The notes below the pieces were generated by a model. It had not been told where the DNA came from and made no database searches. It worked only from the letters and a program-made list of their open reading frames with translations. 19,830 nt of DNA from an uncultured Brevibacterium sp. (GTDB lineage Bacteria > Actinomycetota > Actinomycetes > Actinomycetales > Brevibacteriaceae), in contig CALUDL010000029.1 in NCBI GenBank assembly GCA_943914815.1, positions 1 through 19,830 on the forward strand, in the 5' to 3' direction. Position numbers and translations under genes: made by a program. Below are positions 15,041 through 19,830 of this stretch, one piece after another. Position 1 is the first letter of the stretch, and each line of letters starts with the position of its first letter.

Positions 15041-15325
15041 CTACCCAATAGCAAGCGTTACAAACACAGCACCCAGCATGGTGATGGCAAACAAGTACCA
15101 CCCCAGCTTGGGCACATTGACCGGCTTCCGTTCACGCTTCTTCTTGCGCTGAGTACGTCGCCGCTTCGCCCTCTTAGGTTTCGATGCCTTACCAGCTTCG
15201 CCTTCCTCAGATGAGCGACGCGCTTTCGGGTTCAGCCACGGGTTATCGGCATCAGCCTGCGCCACCGGGGGTTTTTGGGGCTTGGGCGGGGCTGCCGGTT
15301 TTGGAGGAATTTGTGGGGAGTTCAC
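15041..15325 (-). CDS. Small Pro/Lys-rich tail-anchored membrane protein
   Basis: 94 residues from a GTG start with GGTGG just upstream. The N-terminus is Pro-rich (PPKPAAPPKPQKPP), the middle very basic (RAKRRRTQRKKKRERK), and the C-terminus one membrane helix (GWYLFAITMLGAVFVTLAIG) at the very end, so the basic part should be cytoplasmic. Low complexity means sequence similarity alone gives no function. It ends 5 nt from the Tad terminator. I do not recognise a family. Confidence 0.65.
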   Translation of the reverse strand: MNSPQIPPKPAAPPKPQKPPVAQADADNPWLNPKARRSSEEGEAGKASKPKRAKRRRTQRKKKRERKPVNVPKLGWYLFAITMLGAVFVTLAIG

Positions 15326-15343
15326 GCCACCGATTCTACCGGT

Positions 15344-16159
15344 CTAGCTACTCTGCGCGAACAAGGAGCGCATCTCCCACTCCTCGGTAAACGTGTCAAA
15401 AGCAATCCGCGCCGACTCCATGTCGTCAGAATCCAACGCGTCCAGCCAGTCGAGCACCAGTTCCGCCCCGGTGTGTGGCCACTGCACGTCGCTCATCCCG
15501 CCTAAGTCCAGTTCCAGAATGGATCCCATGTCAAAACTGTCCAGCCATTCCAGGAAGTCGGACACTGATTCCATGAAAAATTCTGCTTGGGACTTGTTGC
15601 GCAGAATGTCCAGCGCCCATTCCGTTCGGGCCGAGGCCGTCAACAGCTCCGTTCGGATCCTCACCCGCACGGCACCGTCGGGTTGCTCTTCTTCCACTAT
15701 CGTGTCCGTGTCCGGGTCCACGGCCAGCCACCAGATTGGCGGCACATCCCACGCCGAGGTGCGGGTAAAGACGCGGTCGTCCACCTCGGAGTTCATCCAG
15801 TCGACCCGGCGAGCGTGCGCCCGCCTCCGTGCCACTTTTGGCACCATCGCGTCGAGTTCATCCCGAGGTGTTGTTTCCATGAGAATGTCCAATGCTTGCC
15901 ACCCACGGACGTCGTCCTGCACCGGGCACACTCGGTCTCGGTTGTCACCCGCGTCTTCACCAGACAGCACCATTGGGGCGTCTCGAAATCTGGAAGGCAC
16001 GGGGTCTGGCGGCATCGAAATGAGCCGACGATCTGCGTCAGCGCAGACCAGATCTTCTAAACCTGCCCTGTGAGGAATGGCTCCGTGATGCGCGTGTGAA
16101 TAGACTTCTACAGGCTCAAACACGCGCAAATGAATTAGGTAGTCACGCTGATAGGGCAT
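15344..16159 (-). CDS. Conserved-looking protein of unknown function, 271 aa
   Basis: Soluble, acidic protein without signal peptide or membrane segment. It contains a central Trp-rich segment (SAWDVPPIWWLAVDPDTD) and an acidic C-terminal half with many WLD/WLDS motifs (FLEWLDSFDM, VLDWLDALDS). I recognise no catalytic motif. It is divergent from the DUF3073 gene, in a neighbourhood next to purM. Start ATG 16159 has no Shine-Dalgarno but has TAGCAT 6 nt upstream, a leaderless pattern like that of the OmpA paralogs. Confidence 0.82.
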   Translation of the reverse strand: MPYQRDYLIHLRVFEPVEVYSHAHHGAIPHRAGLEDLVCADADRRLISMPPDPVPSRFRDAPMVLSGEDAGDNRDRVCPVQDDVRGWQALDILMETTPRDELDAMVPKVARRRAHARRVDWMNSEVDDRVFTRTSAWDVPPIWWLAVDPDTDTIVEEEQPDGAVRVRIRTELLTASARTEWALDILRNKSQAEFFMESVSDFLEWLDSFDMGSILELDLGGMSDVQWPHTGAELVLDWLDALDSDDMESARIAFDTFTEEWEMRSLFAQSS

Positions 16160-16357
16160 ACGTGCATGCTATCGACAAGTGGTGTTTTTGCACACCGCGG
16201 GCCCCGCATGTGTGTCTCAATTTTTCCTTGGAATGCTCTTTGCCAAATGGCCTTTATCGTTGCTTGACGCTAGACTTTTGTCGAATACTAACAAGAGATC
16301 TGCCAGGGCATAGCCACCTCAAAGCTCTGGAACACAAAGATAAGGGGGTCGACGTCT
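16160..16357. promoter_or_regulatory. Divergent intergenic region with promoter for the DUF3073 gene
   Basis: Rightward, TTGACG (16264-16269) and TACTAA (16286-16291) are spaced by 16 nt, a plausible housekeeping promoter about 70 nt before GTG 16358. Leftward, TAGCAT (16171-16166) sits 6 nt before ATG 16159. An 11-bp palindrome, GCGGG-C-CCCGC (16197-16207), lies between them; its role is unknown. Confidence 0.55.
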
Positions 16358-16588
16358 GTGGGTCGCGGCCGCGCAAAGGCAAAACAGATCAAGGTAGCCC
16401 GGAAGCTCAAATATTACAGTCCGGAAACTGACTTGAACGCACTCCAGCGTGAACTCGGTGCAGGATCTGTAAGCTCAGACAACGACTACGACGAGTACGA
16501 CGAGGACCCGGATTACGCCGAGTACGCAGACAAGTATGCGCACTACGACGAAGAAGAGGAAGATTCCGAAGTCAACAACTGGCGTTAA
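16358..16588 (+). CDS. DUF3073 family protein
   Basis: 76 residues starting MGRGRAKAKQIKVARKLKYYSPETDLNAL in stretches typical of DUF3073: a basic N-terminal half, then a very acidic, Tyr/Asp/Glu-rich C-terminal half (repeated YDEYDED, DYAEYADKYAHYDEEEE). The family is widespread in actinobacteria and commonly lies next to purM; its function is unknown. GTG start, with AAGGGGG about 9 nt upstream. The basic/acidic split suggests nucleic-acid or ribosome contact, but that is speculation. Confidence 0.93.
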   Translation: MGRGRAKAKQIKVARKLKYYSPETDLNALQRELGAGSVSSDNDYDEYDEDPDYAEYADKYAHYDEEEEDSEVNNWR

Positions 16589-16600
16589 ACATGACGCATC

Positions 16601-16644
16601 ACGTGTGTGGGCCCAGCCGTTCTGGCTGGGCCCACACACGTTTT
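16601..16644 (+). terminator. Intrinsic terminator after the DUF3073 gene
   Basis: Perfect 17-bp stem CGTGTGTGGGCCCAGCC / GGCTGGGCCCACACACG (16602-16618 with 16624-16640), 5-nt loop GTTCT, then TTTT. One more A-T pair can extend the base. It lies between convergent DUF3073 and purM, but the minus side lacks a U tract. Confidence 0.93.
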
Positions 16645-16689
16645 CACGCAATGATGTCAGGCACGCGCCCGCTCCCGGGCCCGCCCGAC

Positions 16690-17778
16690 TTAGTCAATGA
16701 GAATGGCTGCTCCGCCGTCTACCCCTTTTGCGCCCTGTACGTAGTCGGGGTTCTCGCGGTACTCACCGGTGTCACTGATAACCTCACCCAGGTGCCATGC
16801 TCCCGGGTAGGCGGCAACGACCTCGGCAGCACGGGCGCCATCCACCACCAGAACCATGCCAACGCCTAAGTTCCATGTTCGTTCGCGATCAGCACGTGGC
16901 ACGTTCCCCAGATCACCCAGCACGTTAAACACGGCAGGGACGTCCCACGTGTCACGTTTCATGACCGCCACCGTGCCTGCTGGCAGAACACGCGCAACGT
17001 TTGCAGACAGCCCTCCCCCGGTCACGTGCGACACGGAGTGGACCGCACCGGGTACGCGTTCATACAGGCTCAGAAGTTCACCCGTGTACACCTTGGTTGG
17101 CTCCAAAAGTTCTTCACCCAACGTGCGGCCAAAGTCGGCAACGTCACGGCTGAGATCCCAACCTGCGTCCGCAATGATGCGGCGCACCAGCGAATAGCCG
17201 TTGGAGTGGATACCAGAGGACGGCAGACCAATAATGACATCGCCAGCGTTGACCTTGTGCGCGCCCAGAAGATCGTCCGCTTCAATGGCACCGGTGGCAG
17301 CACCGGCCACATCGTACTCATCCGGACCCAAAAGCCCGGGGTGCTCAGCGGTTTCGCCACCCACCAAAGCAACGTCGGCTTCTTTACAGGCTTCTGCAAT
17401 ACCACGCACAATCCCGGCAATGCGTTCAGGAATGACTTTTCCGCACGCGATGTAGTCAGTCATGAACAAAGGCTTGGCACCTGAGACCACAATGTCGTCA
17501 ACGACCATGCCCACCAGGTCATAACCAATCGTGTGGTGAATGTCCAAGGCTTGCGCGATCGCCACTTTGGTTCCCACACCGTCGGTGGAAGTGGCCAATA
17601 GTGGACGTGTGTAGTCCTTGAGGAAACTGACGTCGAACATGCCAGCGAAGCCACCCACTTGGCCAAACACGTGTTCGTTGTGTGTTGCGGCAACCGCTGA
17701 TTTCATGAGTTCAACAGCTCGGTCACCGGCTTCAACGTCGACACCGGCTGTTGCGTAAGTGGTCTGTTTCTGAGTCAT
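16690..17778 (-). CDS. purM: Phosphoribosylformylglycinamidine cyclo-ligase (AIR synthetase)
   Basis: 362 residues. It converts FGAM and ATP to AIR, the fifth step of purine synthesis. Motifs seen: YATAGVDVEAGDRAVELM near the N-terminus; STDGVGTKVAIA with HHTIGYDLVGMVVDDI; GGETAEHPG; GIHSNGYSLVRR; and VTGGGLSANVARVLP. Length and motif order are normal. A strong AAAGGAG sits 7 nt before ATG 17778, 13 nt after purF, so the two are co-transcribed. Confidence 0.98.
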   Translation of the reverse strand: MTQKQTTYATAGVDVEAGDRAVELMKSAVAATHNEHVFGQVGGFAGMFDVSFLKDYTRPLLATSTDGVGTKVAIAQALDIHHTIGYDLVGMVVDDIVVSGAKPLFMTDYIACGKVIPERIAGIVRGIAEACKEADVALVGGETAEHPGLLGPDEYDVAGAATGAIEADDLLGAHKVNAGDVIIGLPSSGIHSNGYSLVRRIIADAGWDLSRDVADFGRTLGEELLEPTKVYTGELLSLYERVPGAVHSVSHVTGGGLSANVARVLPAGTVAVMKRDTWDVPAVFNVLGDLGNVPRADRERTWNLGVGMVLVVDGARAAEVVAAYPGAWHLGEVISDTGEYRENPDYVQGAKGVDGGAAILID

Positions 17779-17791
17779 GTCAGCACTCCTT

Positions 17792-19255
17792 TTATGTGTT
17801 GTCTGGGAGCGGAATTGGGTAGGTTCCAGAAAAACACGCGGTACACAGCTCGGCTGGGTTCTGCTGGGTGGCTTTGATCATGCCGTCCAAGCTGATGTAG
17901 CCCAGTGAGTCAGCGCCTAGGGACTGACAGATTTCGTCAGTGTTGAGCCCGTTGGCAATGAGTTCGGCACGCGATGCAAAATCGATGCCGTAGAAGCACG
18001 GCCACTTAACCGGTGGGGCTGAAATCCGGATGTGGATTTCCCTGGCCCCAGCTTCCCGCAACATCCTCACCAGAGCGCGTTGGGTGTTTCCGCGCACAAT
18101 GGAATCGTCCACAACCACCAAACGCTTTCCTTCAATGTTTTCGCGTAGCGGGTTGAGTTTGAGTCGGATTCCCAGTTGCCGAATGGTCTGTGTGGGTTGG
18201 ATAAATGTACGTCCCACATACGCGTTCTTCATGAGGCCCTGACCATAGGGGATCCCGGATTCTTCCGCATATCCCACAGCGGCTGGGGTTCCGGATTCGG
18301 GAGTAGCGATCACTAAATCAGCGTCAACGGGGTATTCGCGAGCCAGTTCGCGTCCCATTTCGGTGCGTGCCGCGTGTACCGTTTTGCCTTCGAGCACGCT
18401 ATCCGGGCGTGACAAGTACACGTACTCAAACACGCAGCGGGCAGGCGTGGGTTCGGCGAAGCGGTGTGACCTTAAGCCTTCTTCGTCGATGACGATGAGT
18501 TCACCGGGCTCCACATCGCGCACAAACGAGGCACCCACAATGTCCAGTGCCGCGGTTTCCGAGGCGACGACCCAGCCGTGTTCAAGACGACCCAAGGACA
18601 GTGGTCGCACACCCCATGGGTCACGTGCTGCGTACAACCGGTTTTCTTCCATGAACACCAGGCTGAACGCGCCGGTCAGTTTAGGGAAGAGTTCAAGGGC
18701 GGCCTCGGTGAGGTTGTCGCCTTCAGTCGTTGCAAGAAGTTCGGTGACCAGTGAGGTGTCGTTTGAGGAGTCACGGAACTGGCGTGTGCGTTTTTCTTTT
18801 TGGGTGGCTTCACGCACGGTTTCTTGGTGCATGTGGCGACGGTCGTCGGCCAGTGCCTCCAGCTCAGCAAAGTTGGTGAGGTTTCCGTTGTGCGCAAGCG
18901 CCACGGTGCCAAATGGGGTGGGTCCCAGGGTTGGTTGTGCGTTCGCCCACGTGGATGAGCCGGTTGTTGAGTAGCGGGTGTGCCCGACCGCCAAGTGCCC
19001 GGGCAGGGTTTCTAGGTCACTTTCGCTAAAGACCTGGGATACCAGTCCCATGTCGCGGTAGACCAGAATTTGTGACCCGTTGCTTGCTGCGATACCGGCG
19101 GACTCTTGCCCGCGGTGTTGCAAAGCGTAGAGCCCAAAGTACACGAGTTTGGCGACTTCTTCGCCGGGCGCAAACACTCCGAATACGCCACATTCGTCTT
19201 GGGCCTTTTCGGAAGGGTCTATTTGATCTGTGAGGAGTCCATCTGCGCGTGCCAC
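17792..19255 (-). CDS. purF: Amidophosphoribosyltransferase
   Basis: 487 residues. It makes phosphoribosylamine from PRPP and glutamine, the first committed step of purine synthesis. A 21-residue propeptide precedes the catalytic Cys (DE|CGVFGVF, C22). The glutaminase domain has LQHRGQESAG and GHTRYSTTGSS, and the PRPP loop is VVVDDSIVRGNT. Four cysteines (274, 420, 471, 474; the last two in CTAC) fit the [4Fe-4S] ligands of the Bacillus subtilis-type enzyme, which also needs propeptide removal. The start is a GTG, 4 nt after the upstream gene's stop, with a weak Shine-Dalgarno; no in-frame ATG competes. Confidence 0.98.
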   Translation of the reverse strand: MARADGLLTDQIDPSEKAQDECGVFGVFAPGEEVAKLVYFGLYALQHRGQESAGIAASNGSQILVYRDMGLVSQVFSESDLETLPGHLAVGHTRYSTTGSSTWANAQPTLGPTPFGTVALAHNGNLTNFAELEALADDRRHMHQETVREATQKEKRTRQFRDSSNDTSLVTELLATTEGDNLTEAALELFPKLTGAFSLVFMEENRLYAARDPWGVRPLSLGRLEHGWVVASETAALDIVGASFVRDVEPGELIVIDEEGLRSHRFAEPTPARCVFEYVYLSRPDSVLEGKTVHAARTEMGRELAREYPVDADLVIATPESGTPAAVGYAEESGIPYGQGLMKNAYVGRTFIQPTQTIRQLGIRLKLNPLRENIEGKRLVVVDDSIVRGNTQRALVRMLREAGAREIHIRISAPPVKWPCFYGIDFASRAELIANGLNTDEICQSLGADSLGYISLDGMIKATQQNPAELCTACFSGTYPIPLPDNT

Positions 19256-19259
19256 GTGA

Positions 19260-19673
19260 CTATTGTTCCACAGGTGGCGTGCCGGGTTGATCGCCCGAGG
19301 TGTCAGAGCCTGCGTCAGCGTCCTCCGGTCCCGAGGTGTCAGAGACTTCCGTAGCCTCAGGAGCGTCCGTGGTGTTCTGGGGTTCGGCCACCTTTTCGTA
19401 TTTCGCGCTTACCGTGTACGTTTTTGCGTTTTTGACGGACGAACGGTCAATGATGAGGGCCACGAGAGCCCCTAAGAATCCACCTACGATACCCAGGAAC
19501 GCCATGAGGATGCCCAAGATTGAGGCCTGTGAGTACTCTTGCGTGAGTGTGCTGGTATCTACGGGTAAGAACGCCAGAATACCGGCGATGATGAAACCGA
19601 CGATGACCCCTAGACCTACGAAAACTGAGTAGCGGGGGCTACGGCGAACGGTGACGTCTACTGTGTCCTTCAT
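19260..19673 (-). CDS. Two-TM membrane protein upstream of purF
   Basis: 137 residues. Two hydrophobic helices (about 18-36 and 50-75, with GIVGGFLGALVALIID) are followed by a long acidic, low-complexity tail (repeated DTSG; encoded in part by a 15-bp direct repeat at 19294-19308 and 19330-19344). Small membrane proteins of this kind are common just upstream of actinobacterial purF; function unknown. GAGGAAG about 5 nt upstream of ATG 19673 supports the start. It is spaced 4 nt from purF, so it is likely co-transcribed with it. Confidence 0.85.
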   Translation of the reverse strand: MKDTVDVTVRRSPRYSVFVGLGVIVGFIIAGILAFLPVDTSTLTQEYSQASILGILMAFLGIVGGFLGALVALIIDRSSVKNAKTYTVSAKYEKVAEPQNTTDAPEATEVSDTSGPEDADAGSDTSGDQPGTPPVEQ

Positions 19674-19761
19674 TCACTTCCTCACTGAGATGACCACACA
19701 AGTCTACCTGGAGTGAAAAACTCGCACATCGACGGTGCACCCGCCGTTTCGCCCCGTCGCG
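19674..19761 (-). promoter_or_regulatory. Gap upstream of the purF operon
   Basis: 88 nt between the aldehyde dehydrogenase stop and the two-TM gene. It holds the ribosome binding site of the latter and should hold the operon promoter; TAGACT (about 19707-19702) is a possible -10 but no -35 fits. No riboswitch-like fold is apparent. Confidence 0.25.
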
Positions 19762-19830
19762 CTATACCTTCATCACCACGGTCTTTGTCTGGGTGTATTC
19801 GTCTAGAGCTTCGATGGATTTCTCGCGCCC
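19762..19830 (-). CDS. Aldehyde dehydrogenase family, C-terminal end only
   Basis: The last 22 codons before TAG (G-R-E-K-S-I-E-A-L-D-E-Y-T-Q-T-K-T-V-V-M-K-V) match the typical end of aldehyde dehydrogenases: GRE, then an aliphatic, Y-x-Q-T-K and a hydrophobic tail. The catalytic part lies beyond the window, so substrate cannot be inferred. Confidence 0.65.
   Translation of the reverse strand, partial: GREKSIEALDEYTQTKTVVMKV

Noticed and set aside
15393..16073. Long plus-strand open frame opposite the 271-aa protein
   Set aside because: Ser/Arg-rich antisense translation without motifs or a ribosome binding site; the minus-strand frame has protein-like composition and a plausible start.
14998..16644. 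The two terminators share a GTGTGGG ... CCCACAC core and might be copies of one repeat element
   Set aside because: The flanks and loops differ and each is a complete terminator for its own gene; chance plus common terminator bias is enough.
19294..19344. 15-bp direct repeat (CCCGAGGTGTCAGAG) as a mobile-element or attachment site
   Set aside because: Both copies are in frame inside the low-complexity acidic tail of the two-TM protein and encode the repeated DTSG motif.
19710..19762. Possible terminator after the aldehyde dehydrogenase (CGACGG ... CCGTCG then TTTTT on the minus strand)
   Set aside because: The loop is about 18 nt and the T run begins about 9 nt after the stem, too loose for an intrinsic terminator.
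1..19830. CRISPR arrays, tRNA or rRNA genes, insertion sequences, phage genes
   Set aside because: No regularly spaced repeats, no tRNA-like fold noticed, no transposase or integrase motif in any convincing frame.

Overview
The window looks like chromosomal DNA of an actinobacterium (Actinomycetota). The evidence is a DUF3073 protein, a purF-purM pair whose PurF has a propeptide and Fe-S cysteines, a Tad locus with no outer-membrane secretin, several genes that look leaderless, and moderate-to-high G+C. I cannot name the genus. The OmpA/Tad half (about 1-15000) reads as noticeably more AT-rich than the pur half.

Left arm (1-5192, minus strand): a gene cluster transcribed leftward encodes three paralogous, roughly 610-residue lipoproteins. 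The first is cut by the window edge. The two complete copies carry a central OmpA-like peptidoglycan-binding domain flanked by two domains that resemble each other, each with a CxCS motif. An unrelated 181-residue lipoprotein lies among them. Two of the paralogs share a similar 71-bp upstream region as well as similar coding sequence.

Centre (5336-14983, plus strand): a divergent, tightly packed Tad (type IVb, Flp) pilus operon. The order is an unknown zinc-ribbon protein, CpaB/RcpC, a TadZ/CpaE ATPase fused in frame to a TadE-like pseudopilin, a second TadE, the TadA/CpaF motor, TadB, TadC, a NarL-type histidine kinase and response regulator, the Flp pilin, and a TadG-like protein. Many junctions are ATGA or short overlaps. 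A perfect 14-bp-stem terminator closes the operon. No TadV/CpaA prepilin peptidase and no secretin are present, so the peptidase must be encoded elsewhere; a monoderm would not need the secretin. The simplest reading is one surface-appendage system: the motor and platform extrude Flp, the two-component pair probably controls it, and the divergent lipoproteins may anchor it to, or guide it through, the peptidoglycan. The last point is inference.

Right arm (15041-19830): conserved housekeeping-type genes. They are a small proline/lysine-rich tail-anchored protein, a conserved protein of unknown function, DUF3073 (plus strand) with a 17-bp-stem terminator, purM and purF (minus strand, de novo purine synthesis) preceded by a two-TM membrane protein, and the last 22 codons of a probable aldehyde dehydrogenase.

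Most notable are the TadZ-TadE fusion, in which a prepilin-peptidase site sits between the two moieties, and the family of OmpA-domain lipoproteins divergent from a Tad operon in what looks like a monoderm.
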